From assembly GCF_002864685.1 (NCBI RefSeq), contig NZ_NMQZ01000003.1:1-64000 (forward strand): a stretch of DNA of 64,000 nt, in the 5' to 3' direction. The translations under genes and the position numbers were made by a program. Positions 47,249-55,766 of this stretch are shown here, piece by piece (positions within the stretch are counted from its first letter, which is position 1; every line of letters begins with the position of its first letter). The notes beneath the pieces are model-generated. The model ran no database searches, had not been told where the DNA came from, and was given only the letters and a program-made list of their open reading frames with translations. The stretch is from Alloalcanivorax mobilis. Its GTDB lineage: Bacteria; Pseudomonadota; Gammaproteobacteria; Pseudomonadales; Alcanivoracaceae.

Positions 47249-49183
47249 TCACGGCGCCGGCGGCGAATAGTATCGCCGGCGCGGGGCCTGCTCCGCGTCG
47301 ACGTTGAACGACCGCGCGGCGCTGACAACGGCGTCGTCGCAGTCCGGGCCGCGGGTGTCGTTGAACGGCAGCCCGGTGCACAGGGGTTCCGGGTCGAGGG
47401 CGGCGAGGTGGGCGCTGGCGTCGGCGGCGGCTTCGGGGAGCAGCCGGCTTACCAGGTAGTCGGCGAACGGGGCGATGGCGTCGTCGCCGACGCGGTTGCG
47501 CTGGCCTTGCACCACGGGGTAGCGGGTGTCGCCGTTGTTGGCGGCGGGGGCGCGCACCACGGCGAGGTCGGTGTCGAGTTGGTAGCGCAGGCCCATCATG
47601 GTTTCTTCGAAGAGCATGGCGACGTCTTCGTCGCGGGTGGAGTAGTTGTAGAAATCGTTGGCTTCGTCGTTGAAGAAGCGGTCGGCGAAGGTTTCCGGGG
47701 TGGTCGCTTGTTGGGCGTCGGTGGGGTCGAGGCCGGCGTAGAAGATTTGCGCCAGGGCGGTGATGTCCGCGTCGAGGTCACGGCCCTGGGTGGCGTAGAG
47801 CTCGCTGGAGACGGTGCGGTCACGGTCGATCTGCGAGTACAGCGGGCGCAGGGGGTCGAGTTGGTCCAGGGTGCCGGGGGGCAGGTCGTCGTTGGCGTGG
47901 GCGAGCTCGTGGTAGAGCAGTGCGCCGAGCGGGGCGATCAGGTCGTCTGGCTCACGGCTGGCGCGGGCCAGGCGATTGGCCGTGGGCGTGGCGAGGTGGG
48001 TGCCGCGCAGGTAGCGGACAAACACGTCGAACTGCATGGTGGTGCCGAAGTCGCCGCGCGCGTCGGGGCGTTCGTTGATCAGGTCGCGCTCGTCGGCGGT
48101 CAGCCAGAGTTTGTCCGGGTCGAGGTAGATGGCGCCGGTGAGCGACCAGTAGAACGAGGGGCGGATGTCGTCGGAGAGCACCACGGCGGTGGTGGCGCGC
48201 AGCAGCCTTCGAAAGTCACCGTGCGGGTCCTGTTCGGTGAGAAAATCGCGGAAACGTCGGCCCATCCAGTCCTGGGACACCAGCACCCGGCCCATCACCT
48301 GATCGACACTGGGCAGGTCCGTATCCAGCCCCAGCGGCGGCAGTGTCGCCACGCTGCACAGGGTGGCGGCGGTGAGGCGGTTGCTGAACACGCATTGCTG
48401 CAGCGCATTGGCGTAGGGACTGGCGGCCAGGTAGGGGTGCAGCGCGCCGAGGGAGCGGTTGGTGGCGCACAGGCGGCCGTTGGCGCCGTCGCAGAAATAA
48501 GGGCTGTTGCCCGCAGCCCGGTTTTGCACCACCAGATAGGCGCGGTCGCTGACCGGTCCGGCGTCGGTGTCGGCGCTGGCTTCGATCACCAGCACCCGGT
48601 CGCCGGGCACGGTGGGCGCGGTGAGGTAGAGCAGCCTGGGGTCGCTGCCGTAGGCGAAGTCGGCGGCGGGGCCTTGGATCTGACGGAAGCGGATATTGCG
48701 CGGGTTGAGCGCGCCGTCCACCCAAAAACGCAGCGAGGTCTGGCCTCGGGCGCTGAGCGCGCGGTCGCGGCGCAGGGCGCCGGCGGGCGGCGCGCCGTCG
48801 GAGACGGTGATTTCAAAGGTGTCGGAAAGGCCGGCACCGCCGTCGGTGCGCGCGGTGAGGCTGAAGCGGTACACGCCCTGTTCCGGTGCCTCGAAGCCAA
48901 TGGCGGCGCTGCGCGGTGTCAGCAGGGCAACATCCGGGCCGGCGAGCTGGGTCCATTGAAATCGGGTGTAGGCGTCGGGGACGGTGGCGACGATGCCAAC
49001 CGCCTGACCGGTGACCGCCTGCGGGTCGCCGTGCAGAGTCAGGCCGGTGATATCGTCAACGGGTTCTGGCGCCTTGCCATCACCGCCGCCGCCGCAGGCG
49101 GCCAGAGCCAGTGCCCACAGCAGCGCACCCAGCGCCGCCGCTGCGCGGACACTTGATCCGGCCCGCCGGCGTGCGTGTGCCAT
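47249..49183 (-). CDS. Large lipoprotein with Ig-like domain and HEXXH metallopeptidase motif
   Basis: The 644-residue product has an Arg-rich signal peptide ending in lipobox ALAAC (Cys30) followed by a GGGG linker. An N-terminal PKD/Ig-like beta domain (about residues 50-130, FQWTQLAGPDVALL...PEQGVYRFSLTARTDGG) precedes a large unrecognised region. Within it LLYHELAHANDDLP contains H425-E426-x-x-H429, a zinc metallopeptidase signature; the third ligand is not obvious. Four Cys pairs (e.g. YFCDGANGRLCATN, CTGLP...PDCDD) suggest disulfides and extracytoplasmic location. No close family is recognised. Confidence 0.7.
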   Translation of the reverse strand: MAHARRRAGSSVRAAAALGALLWALALAACGGGGDGKAPEPVDDITGLTLHGDPQAVTGQAVGIVATVPDAYTRFQWTQLAGPDVALLTPRSAAIGFEAPEQGVYRFSLTARTDGGAGLSDTFEITVSDGAPPAGALRRDRALSARGQTSLRFWVDGALNPRNIRFRQIQGPAADFAYGSDPRLLYLTAPTVPGDRVLVIEASADTDAGPVSDRAYLVVQNRAAGNSPYFCDGANGRLCATNRSLGALHPYLAASPYANALQQCVFSNRLTAATLCSVATLPPLGLDTDLPSVDQVMGRVLVSQDWMGRRFRDFLTEQDPHGDFRRLLRATTAVVLSDDIRPSFYWSLTGAIYLDPDKLWLTADERDLINERPDARGDFGTTMQFDVFVRYLRGTHLATPTANRLARASREPDDLIAPLGALLYHELAHANDDLPPGTLDQLDPLRPLYSQIDRDRTVSSELYATQGRDLDADITALAQIFYAGLDPTDAQQATTPETFADRFFNDEANDFYNYSTRDEDVAMLFEETMMGLRYQLDTDLAVVRAPAANNGDTRYPVVQGQRNRVGDDAIAPFADYLVSRLLPEAAADASAHLAALDPEPLCTGLPFNDTRGPDCDDAVVSAARSFNVDAEQAPRRRYYSPPAP

Positions 49184-49334
49184 CGTCCTTCCCCAAGGCG
49201 TTTTTAATAAGGCCTTTAGCGTCGGAGGATCGGGCTGTCAGCGCAAGCTTTTTTACCGCCGTCAATTTGCCGCCCGCCAACCGGGTTGGCCTGCCCACAC
49301 CGCCGGACGGCGCCCGACGGTGCGGGTCGCGGGG

Positions 49335-50477
49335 TCAGGCCAGCAGGGCGCGGCTGATGATGGTCTTCATGATCTCGTTGGTGCCGCCGTAGATGCGCTG
49401 CACCCGGGCGTCGGCGTACATGCGCGCGATCGGGTATTCCCACATGTAGCCGTAGCCGCCGTGCAGTTGCACGCACTCGTCGATGATCTCGCACTGCAGG
49501 TCGGTGACCCAGTATTTGGCGCCGGCGGCGGTGGGGATATCGAGCTCCTTTTTAAGATGCATTTCCAGGCAGCGGTCCACGTAGGCGCGGGCGACGTCGA
49601 GTTTGGTGCTCATTTCCGCCATTTTAAACTGGGTATTCTGGAAATCGGCGACGCGCTGGCCGAAGGCCTTGCGCTCTTTCACGTAGTCCAGGGTGTGCTG
49701 GAACGCGCTTTCGGCCATGGCCAGGCCGTTGATGGCGATGCCCAGGCGCTCCTGGGGCAGCTCCTGCATCAGGTAGACAAAGCCCATGCCCTCTTCGCCG
49801 ATCAGATTGCCGGCCGGCACTTTGACGTCCTGGAAGAACAGTTCGGAGGTGTCCTGGGCCTTCATGCCCACTTTCTTCAGGTTCTTGCCCTTCTCGAAGC
49901 CTTCCATGCCCGCTTCGACGATGATCAGGCTGGTGCCCTTGGCGCCCTTACTCGGGTCGGTCTTGGCCACCACGATCACGATGTCGGCGTTCTGGCCGTT
50001 GGTGATAAAGGTCTTGGAGCCGTTCAGAATGTAGTGGTCGCCGTCTTTCACGGCGGTGGTTTTCACGCCCTGCAGGTCGGAGCCAGCGCCGGGTTCACTC
50101 ATGGCGATGGCGCCGATCAGCTCGCCGGTGACCATTTTCGGCAGCAGCCGCTGTTTCATTTCCTCGGAGCCGTAGTGCTCAATGTAGGGCGCCACGATCT
50201 CGGTGTGCAGGCCCCAGCCGATGCCGGTGAGCCCGGCGCGGGACACCTCCTCGCTGATCACCACACTGTAGAGAAAATCCGCGTCGATGCCGCCGTAGGC
50301 CTCGCTCACCATCGGGCACAAAAAACCCTGCTCGCCGGCCTTGCGCCACAGTTCTTTGGGCACCTGCCCGGTCTGTTCCCACTCTTCATGGTGAGGCACG
50401 GCCTCGTTTTCCAGGAACTTACGCACGGTATCGCGAAAGGTTTCGTGGTCGGAATTGAACAGGGTACGGGGGATCAT
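49335..50477 (-). CDS. Long-chain-type acyl-CoA dehydrogenase
   Basis: FAD-dependent enzyme for the first step of beta-oxidation. The 380-residue start (MIPRTLFNSDHETFRD) has GGAG upstream. The C-terminal signature reads RIYGGTNEIMK, with Gly where medium-chain enzymes have the catalytic Glu. The Glu of QELPQERLGIA aligns with the catalytic residue of mammalian long-chain ACAD (LPQERL), whose C-terminal half (QLHGGYGYMWEYPIA) it resembles. FAD-binding segments are visible (AMSEPGAGSD, ILNGSKTFITNG). 49184-49334 is non-coding. Confidence 0.9.
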   Translation of the reverse strand: MIPRTLFNSDHETFRDTVRKFLENEAVPHHEEWEQTGQVPKELWRKAGEQGFLCPMVSEAYGGIDADFLYSVVISEEVSRAGLTGIGWGLHTEIVAPYIEHYGSEEMKQRLLPKMVTGELIGAIAMSEPGAGSDLQGVKTTAVKDGDHYILNGSKTFITNGQNADIVIVVAKTDPSKGAKGTSLIIVEAGMEGFEKGKNLKKVGMKAQDTSELFFQDVKVPAGNLIGEEGMGFVYLMQELPQERLGIAINGLAMAESAFQHTLDYVKERKAFGQRVADFQNTQFKMAEMSTKLDVARAYVDRCLEMHLKKELDIPTAAGAKYWVTDLQCEIIDECVQLHGGYGYMWEYPIARMYADARVQRIYGGTNEIMKTIISRALLA

Positions 50478-50572
50478 CGCAGTCTCCGGTTGTCTCAGGC
50501 AGGGATACAGAGTGTCCAAGCCAGGCGGGCGAGGCAATGACCAAAATGATCAACGCGGCTTCGCCGCGAGTG

Positions 50573-50665
50573 GCAAGCTTCAAGCGACAAGCTGGCCGTG
50601 CCGGCGGCCACCGCCCTCCGCCCCGACATGGCTTGCTTGTAGCTGTAGCTTGAAGCTTGAAGCTG
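50573..50665. repeat. Inverted heptad element F (AAGCTNN class)
   Basis: The left arm at 50573-50593 reads GCAAGCT, TCAAGCG, ACAAGCT. The right arm at 50638-50665 reads TGTAGCT, GTAGCTT, GAAGCTT, GAAGCTG. The spacer is about 44 nt and GC-rich. It is the most degenerate member. It ends 8 nt from the zapE stop codon, upstream of the acyl-CoA dehydrogenase. Confidence 0.7.
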
Positions 50666-50673
50666 CACCTAGC

Positions 50674-51765
50674 CTAGGCGAGGTGCTCCCGCGCCAGGTA
50701 TTCCTGCGATTGCATCTCCAGCAAGCGCGAGCGGGTGCGTTCGAATTCGAAGTCCAGGCGGCCGCCGGCGTAGAGGTCTTCGATCGGGGTTTCGGCGGTG
50801 ATCACCAGCTTCACGGCGCGGTCGTAGAACTCGTCGACCAGGTTGATAAAGCGCCGCGCGCGGTCATCGCTGCCAACGCCCATGCGCTCCACGTTGGAGA
50901 CCAGCACGGTCTGGAATTCGCGGGCGATTTCGATGTAATCGCTCTGGCTGCGCGGGCCGTCGCAGATCGCCTCGAAATCGAACCAGACCACGTCGTCGGC
51001 GGATTTCACGGTGGCGATTTTGCGGCCCTCCACCAGCAGGTTGCCCTGCTCGCGGTGGCGGCCGTGTTCGCTGGCAAGCGCCGCGAAGCGATCGCTCATA
51101 AAGCGGTCCGCATCGGGGCCGAGCGGGCAGTGAAACAATTCCGCCTGCTCGAGCAAGCGCAGGCGGTGGTCCTTGCCGCCGTCCACGTTGAGCACCCGGG
51201 TGTGCTGTTTGAGCAGCTCGATGGCGGGCAGGAAGCGGGCGCGCTGCAGGCCGTCTTTATAGAGGCCGTCCGGTTCGATGTTGGAGGTGGCCACCAGGGT
51301 CACGCCCTGCTCGAACAGAGTCTGCATCAGGGTGGCAAGAATCATCGCGTCGGTGATGTCGGTGACGAAGAACTCGTCGAAACACAGCACCCGGTAGCGG
51401 CCCGCGAATTCCCGGGCGATGCTCTCCAGCGGGTTTTTCTCGCCCTGGCGCTCGCGCATCTGGCGGTGCACTTTCTGCATGAAACGGTGGAAATGCATGC
51501 GCCGCTTTTGCTCGAACGGCAGGCAGGCGAAGAACACGTCCATCAGGTAGGTTTTACCCCGGCCGACGCCGCCCCACATGTACAGGCCGGTGAGCGGCTT
51601 CGGTTTCGCCTTGCGCAACCGCGCCAGCAGACCGCTGGGGGCCGGCGGCGCGTCCACCAACCGGTGATAGAGATCATCCAGCGCGCGCACCGCCTGTTCC
51701 TGCGCGGCGTCCTGCACGAACTCCGGGCGGGCCAGATCGGCCCGGTACTTCTCAAGGGGCGTCAT
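50674..51765 (-). CDS. zapE: Cell division ATPase ZapE
   Basis: ZapE is an AFG1-type P-loop ATPase that acts at the Z ring in E. coli. The 363-residue product has Walker A GGVGRGKTYLMD (about residue 71), Walker B VLCFDEFFVTDITDA and the conserved VTLVATSNIEPDGLYKDGLQR sensor region. C-terminal FEFERTRSRLLEMQSQEY is typical. Confidence 0.95.
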   Translation of the reverse strand: MTPLEKYRADLARPEFVQDAAQEQAVRALDDLYHRLVDAPPAPSGLLARLRKAKPKPLTGLYMWGGVGRGKTYLMDVFFACLPFEQKRRMHFHRFMQKVHRQMRERQGEKNPLESIAREFAGRYRVLCFDEFFVTDITDAMILATLMQTLFEQGVTLVATSNIEPDGLYKDGLQRARFLPAIELLKQHTRVLNVDGGKDHRLRLLEQAELFHCPLGPDADRFMSDRFAALASEHGRHREQGNLLVEGRKIATVKSADDVVWFDFEAICDGPRSQSDYIEIAREFQTVLVSNVERMGVGSDDRARRFINLVDEFYDRAVKLVITAETPIEDLYAGGRLDFEFERTRSRLLEMQSQEYLAREHLA

Positions 51766-51853
51766 GATTCACGGGCGTGGCAAAAGAAAGGGGCGCTCAA
51801 TGTAGCGTTGAGCGCGCGGGGTTACAACAAGGCTGGCGCCGACGCTGTGCCGA

Positions 51854-52492
51854 TCAGGACGATCCCGGCAGCCGCGAGGCGGCCACTTCCTTGAGATCGG
51901 GAAGGTTGCCGTGAAAGAAATGGCCGCTGTCCGGAAAGCGGATCAGATCCGGCGCCAACGGCGTTTGTTCCACCCAGCGGAACACCTGTTCGGCGGGCAC
52001 CACTTCGTCGTCTTCGCCCTGCACCACGGTCACCGGGCAGCCGACCCGTTCGATGCCGTTAAAGTCGAAGTGATGCACCGGTGGCGCCACCAGCATCAGC
52101 GCCGCCGGCGCATCGCCATTGGCGGCCAACACCTCGGCGCCATGGGCGGCCACGTAACTGCCAAAGGAAAAGCCGGCCAGCCACAGCGGCAGGCCCGGGT
52201 AGCGCCGCGTCAGCCAGTGGTGCACGGCGATCAGATCCTCGGCTTCGCCGGCGCCTTCGCTGTACGCGCCCTGGCTGTTGCCCACGCCCCGAAAGTTAAA
52301 GCGCACCACCGCGGCGCCGGCATCGCGGGCCGCGCGGCTGAGGGTGGTGACGACTTTGTTGTCCATGGTGCCCCCGAACAGAGGGTGCGGATGGCAAACG
52401 ATGGCCAGCAGCGAAGGCGTGTCGGTTTCACCTTCGAGAACCGCCTCAAGATTGCCCGAGGGCCCTTCCAGGGCCAGTCGTTCTCGGCTCAT
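51854..52492 (-). CDS. Alpha/beta hydrolase (dienelactone hydrolase-like)
   Basis: The start at 52492 (MSRERLALEG, 212 residues) has GGGAG about 6 nt upstream. The nucleophile elbow is GFSFGS (Ser in GxSxG). The oxyanion-side motif is CHPHPLFGGTMDNKVV. The acid is likely in GEDDEVVP and the catalytic His in DSGHFFHG. It belongs to the short alpha/beta hydrolases conserved next to zapE in related bacteria; the substrate is unknown. Confidence 0.85.
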   Translation of the reverse strand: MSRERLALEGPSGNLEAVLEGETDTPSLLAIVCHPHPLFGGTMDNKVVTTLSRAARDAGAAVVRFNFRGVGNSQGAYSEGAGEAEDLIAVHHWLTRRYPGLPLWLAGFSFGSYVAAHGAEVLAANGDAPAALMLVAPPVHHFDFNGIERVGCPVTVVQGEDDEVVPAEQVFRWVEQTPLAPDLIRFPDSGHFFHGNLPDLKEVAASRLPGSS

Positions 52493-52578
52493 GGTTTTCT
52501 CCCGATACAATTTCCGTCGCGTCGTGCTTGGCGCGGCGATGGCGACTGTGCTGCAATGAGCAGGCTAAGGAGTATGAC

Positions 52579-53100
52579 ATGGATATGCTGACAACCAATG
52601 TGATCTGTTTTCTCGCCGGCCTGGTGGTCGGCGCCGGCCTGCTGTATTGGTTCCTGCCCGCTCGCCGCCAGTCCAGCGCGGTGATGCGCGAACGCGACGA
52701 TGCCCGCAACGCGCTCAATCATTACCGCGATCAGGTCGACCATCACTTTCTGCACACCGCCGAACTGGTTAACGACATGACCCAGGCTTATCGGGCGGTG
52801 CATCAGCATCTCTCCCAGGGCGCCCAGGCGCTGTGCAGCGAGGGCGGCCGCAAGCGCGCCGCCGCCAAGAGCCTGGACAGCGCCTACGACGAACCGGAAG
52901 CGCCGCTGTCCCAACCGCTCGATTACGCCCCTAAGGCCCAGGGCACGCTGTCCGAGGATTTCGGGCTGCGCCAGAAAGCGGATGGGCCGTTCAGCCCGCT
53001 GGAAGTGGACGAGGAAGGCCCGGAGATCGTGATCGAGCCGCCGCGTGACTACGCCGACGCCGGTGATGAGGAGAACACGGACAGCAAACGCCGGGCGTAA
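52579..53100 (+). CDS. zapG: ZapG/YhcB family inner-membrane protein (DUF1043)
   Basis: The 173-residue product has an N-terminal membrane helix (VICFLAGLVVGAGLLYWFLP). A coiled-coil segment follows (RERDDARNALNHYRDQVDHHFLHTAELVNDMTQAYRAVHQHL), then an acidic low-complexity tail. In E. coli YhcB links division and envelope growth. The start at 52579 has AAGGAG 6 nt upstream. Confidence 0.9.
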   Translation: MDMLTTNVICFLAGLVVGAGLLYWFLPARRQSSAVMRERDDARNALNHYRDQVDHHFLHTAELVNDMTQAYRAVHQHLSQGAQALCSEGGRKRAAAKSLDSAYDEPEAPLSQPLDYAPKAQGTLSEDFGLRQKADGPFSPLEVDEEGPEIVIEPPRDYADAGDEENTDSKRRA

Positions 53101-53103
53101 CGC

Positions 53104-53124
53104 CGGACGCCGGACGCCGGACGC
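53104..53124. repeat. Half heptad element G (GACGC class)
   Basis: Three tandem CGGACGC units begin 3 nt after the zapG stop. No matching right arm is seen; a REP doublet and a terminator follow instead. The unit is the same as in element A. Confidence 0.75.
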
Positions 53125-53141
53125 TAAAGATAAAAAAACCT

Positions 53142-53210
53142 GTCGCTGGCTGGGCCTGCTCCTACGTGGCCCTATGCAAGGGTCGCGCAGGAGCAGGCCC
53201 AGCCAGCGAC
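53142..53210. repeat. REP doublet (BIME-like) with 22-bp perfect arms
   Basis: Bases 53142-53163 (starting GTCGCTGGCTGGGCC) are the perfect reverse complement of 53189-53210. They are separated by 25 nt with a small inner stem (GGCCCT...AGGGTC). Read outward from the centre, each unit has the Pseudomonas-type REP form (GTAGGAGC...GCGAC on the minus strand; the plus-strand copy begins CGCAGGAGC). Confidence 0.8.
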
Positions 53211-53287
53211 GCCCCGGCGCGCCGCCAACGCCACCTCGCGGCACGGCCACCCGTCACATGGGGGCTCTTCCCTCCCTGTTCCCCCAT

Positions 53288-53316
53288 AAAAAAACCGGCG
53301 CGAGGCCGGTTTTTTT
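53288..53316. terminator. Bidirectional intrinsic terminator between zapG and sat
   Basis: Seven A, CCGGC, loop GCGAG, GCCGG, seven T. The stem works in both directions between convergent zapG and sat. Confidence 0.92.
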
Positions 53317-53331
53317 ATGGCTTGGCGACGA

Positions 53332-54546
53332 TCAACGCGCCGAGTGGCCTTTCAGTTCCACTTTCACTTTCTCGTGCTCCTGCAGGCCCTGGTAGTAGGC
53401 ACGCAGTACGCTGAGCACCTCGGGCCGGCTGAAGTTGTCGGGCACTTCGCCGCCTTCGCTGAGCAGTTTGCGCAGCTTGGTGCCGGACACCAGCACGCGG
53501 TCTTCGGCGTCGTGCGGGCAGGTGCGCAGGCTGGACATGGTGCCGCACTTGTCGCACCAGAACGTCCAGTCGATTTTCAGCGGCTGGGTGATCAGCGCGT
53601 TCTCGGGGATCTCATCGAAAATGTGGTGGGCGTCGAACGGGCCGTAGTAGTCACCCACGCCGGCGTGGTCACGGCCCACGATCAGGTGCGAGCAACCGTA
53701 GTTCTGGCGGAACAGGGCGTGCAGCAGCGCCTCGCGGGGGCCGGCGTAGCGCATGTCCAGCGGGTAGCCCGATTGCACCACGGTGTTTTCCACGAAGTAG
53801 TTGTCGATCAGCGTTTTGATCGCTTCCTGGCGCACTTCCGCCGGGATATCGCCGGGCTTCAGGTTGCCCAGCAGCGAGTGCACCATTACGCCGTCGCAGA
53901 TTTCGATGGCGATCTTGGCCAGATGCTCATGGGAGCGGTGCATCGGGTTACGGGTCTGGAACGCCACCACCGTTTTCCAGCCGCGCTGCTCGAACATGGC
54001 GCGGGTTTCGGTGGGGGTCATGTAGATGCCGGCGTATTTCTCCGGGAATTCGCCCTGGCTGAACACCTTCACCGGGCCGGCCAGGTTGACGTCGCCCTGG
54101 GCCAGCACCATTTTCACGCCGGGGTGCTCTTCGTCGGTGGTTTTGAACACCTGCTGGCACTCATGGGCCTTGTCGATGGTGTACTTCTCATCGAGGCGCA
54201 TGGAACCCATGATTTCGCCGCTGTCGTCCACCAGCGCCACTTCGCTGCCTTCGGAAAGGCCGTCGGCGGTAGCCTGGTCGGTGGACAGGGTAATCGGAAT
54301 CGGCCAGAACACGCCATTGGCAAGAGCCATGTTGTCGCACACGCTCTGCCAGTCGGCTTTGCCCATGAAACCATCCAGGGGGGTGAAGCCGCCGATGCCG
54401 AACATGATCAGGTCACCGCGCTCCCGGGAGCTGAGGGTGATTTTCGGCAAGGACCGCGCCGCGGCCAGCGCCTGCTCACGCTCCGCGCCTTCCAGCAGCA
54501 GAATGTTCAGCGTTTCGCTGCCATGGGGTTGCACCAGTTGCGACAT
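53332..54546 (-). CDS. sat: ATP sulfurylase, single-chain (Sat)
   Basis: Sat makes adenosine-5'-phosphosulfate from ATP and sulfate. The 404-residue product has the nucleotide-binding motifs [12 protein letters not shown] and GRDHAGVG. It also has a CxxC...CPH zinc-like motif (WCDKCGTM...TCPHDAED) seen in single-subunit bacterial Sat proteins. The ATG at 54546 has GGGAG 5 nt upstream; a GTG at 54552 is an alternative. I expected the two-subunit CysDN enzyme here from the P. aeruginosa order. No APS kinase or APS reductase gene is in the window. Confidence 0.95.
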   Translation of the reverse strand: MSQLVQPHGSETLNILLLEGAEREQALAAARSLPKITLSSRERGDLIMFGIGGFTPLDGFMGKADWQSVCDNMALANGVFWPIPITLSTDQATADGLSEGSEVALVDDSGEIMGSMRLDEKYTIDKAHECQQVFKTTDEEHPGVKMVLAQGDVNLAGPVKVFSQGEFPEKYAGIYMTPTETRAMFEQRGWKTVVAFQTRNPMHRSHEHLAKIAIEICDGVMVHSLLGNLKPGDIPAEVRQEAIKTLIDNYFVENTVVQSGYPLDMRYAGPREALLHALFRQNYGCSHLIVGRDHAGVGDYYGPFDAHHIFDEIPENALITQPLKIDWTFWCDKCGTMSSLRTCPHDAEDRVLVSGTKLRKLLSEGGEVPDNFSRPEVLSVLRAYYQGLQEHEKVKVELKGHSAR

Positions 54547-54654
54547 GTTCACTCCCTAGAATTAATCGTCGATGGATTGGGCGGCGCATTATACCGGGGC
54601 CACCTGCCCCGGCTCCACCGCTGCTAAGATCGTTCGGTTTGGGGCTTATGCTTT

Positions 54655-54815
54655 GGGACGTCGGACGTCTGATGTCGGACGTCTGGACGCTTAACATTCA
54701 TCTTCCAGGCCATGGCGTGTTTCCTGCCAGGCTGTTCCGGTCTGGCAGGAAATATTGCCAACTTCTCAGGCCCGGGCTTAGCGTCGGACGTCCGACATCA
54801 GACGTCCGACGTTAC
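54655..54815. repeat. Inverted heptad element H (GACGT class) with inner hairpin
   Basis: The left arm at 54655-54691 reads GGGACGT, CGGACGT, CTGATGT, CGGACGT, CTGGACG. The right arm at 54780-54815 contains GCGTCGG, ACGTCCG, ACATCAG, ACGTCCG, ACG. The odd unit CTGATGT is matched by ACATCAG at the corresponding place, so the arms are true reverse complements over more than 30 nt. The 88-nt spacer holds a second inverted repeat, TTTCCTGCCAG at 54720-54730 and CTGGCAGGAAA at 54742-54752. It ends 5 nt from the lipid kinase stop. Confidence 0.92.
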
Positions 54816-54820
54816 AACCC

Positions 54821-55684
54821 TCATGCCCACGGCACCCGCATCAGCACCGGCTGCTCTTCCATGGCGATGTCCGCGGGCAGGAAACCGGTCGGGTCGCCGT
54901 CGGTTTGCACCGGTTCCAGCCCCGGCGCGCTGACGGTGACCCGTTCGGCACTCAGCGAGGCGACGCCGGGCACCCGCTCCATGCGGCCCAGCGGCAGTGC
55001 CGCCAGGCAGCGCAGCAGAAAGGTGATGCCCGGGCGCTGGAACATCAGCACCTGCAAGCTGGGCCGGGACAGGCTCGCCTTGCGGCTGAGCAGAAAGCTG
55101 CCGCCATAATAACGGCCATGGGTGATCACCGCTGAGAAGCAGTCGAGGGGCCGGCCATCCACGGTGATCCGATACCGCACCTGGCCGTAGCGAAACAACT
55201 GCCGGATCATACTGATCACATAGGCGAGCTTGCCGACCCGGCGTTTGAGAATCAGATCCACCTGATCCACCACCCAGGCGTCATAGCCGATGCCACACAT
55301 CACCATGAAGCGGCGCCCGTTAAGGCGCGCCGGCGTCACCGGCAGGGTGCGCCCTTCAAGAATCACCCGGGCGGCGGCGTCCGGGCGTTTCGGCATATTC
55401 ACCTCGCGCGCCAATACGTTGGCGGTGCCGATCGGAAACAAGCCCAGCATGACCCCGGGGTTCAGACCGTTGATGACGTCGTTGGTGGTGCCATCGCCGC
55501 CGGCGGCGACCACGCATTCGCCCTGCTCCTCCAGCGCCCGCAGATAACGCGTGGCGTCGCCGGGGGCCTTGGTGTAATACAGGCGCACCCGCGCGCCGCC
55601 CGCTTCCAGGGCACGCACGAAGTGGCGCAAGCGCCGCACCCTGCCGCCGCCGGCGGTGGGGTTATAGATCACGGTGATGTTCAT
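54821..55684 (-). CDS. Diacylglycerol kinase family lipid kinase (YegS-like)
   Basis: The start MNITVIYNPTAGGG at 55684 (287 residues) has AAGGA upstream. Catalytic-domain signatures: NPTAGGGRVRRL, VAAGGDGTTNDVINGL and LFPIGTANVLARE. Such enzymes phosphorylate diacylglycerol, phosphatidylglycerol or sphingoid-like lipids; the lipid here is unknown. Confidence 0.9.
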   Translation of the reverse strand: MNITVIYNPTAGGGRVRRLRHFVRALEAGGARVRLYYTKAPGDATRYLRALEEQGECVVAAGGDGTTNDVINGLNPGVMLGLFPIGTANVLAREVNMPKRPDAAARVILEGRTLPVTPARLNGRRFMVMCGIGYDAWVVDQVDLILKRRVGKLAYVISMIRQLFRYGQVRYRITVDGRPLDCFSAVITHGRYYGGSFLLSRKASLSRPSLQVLMFQRPGITFLLRCLAALPLGRMERVPGVASLSAERVTVSAPGLEPVQTDGDPTGFLPADIAMEEQPVLMRVPWA

Positions 55685-55766
55685 TGAATTCCTTGAGGCC
55701 GCGCCGTGCGTCAGCACGGATCGCGGTTAAATCCCGACCGTTTCCACCCGCCTTGGAGCCCTCGGC

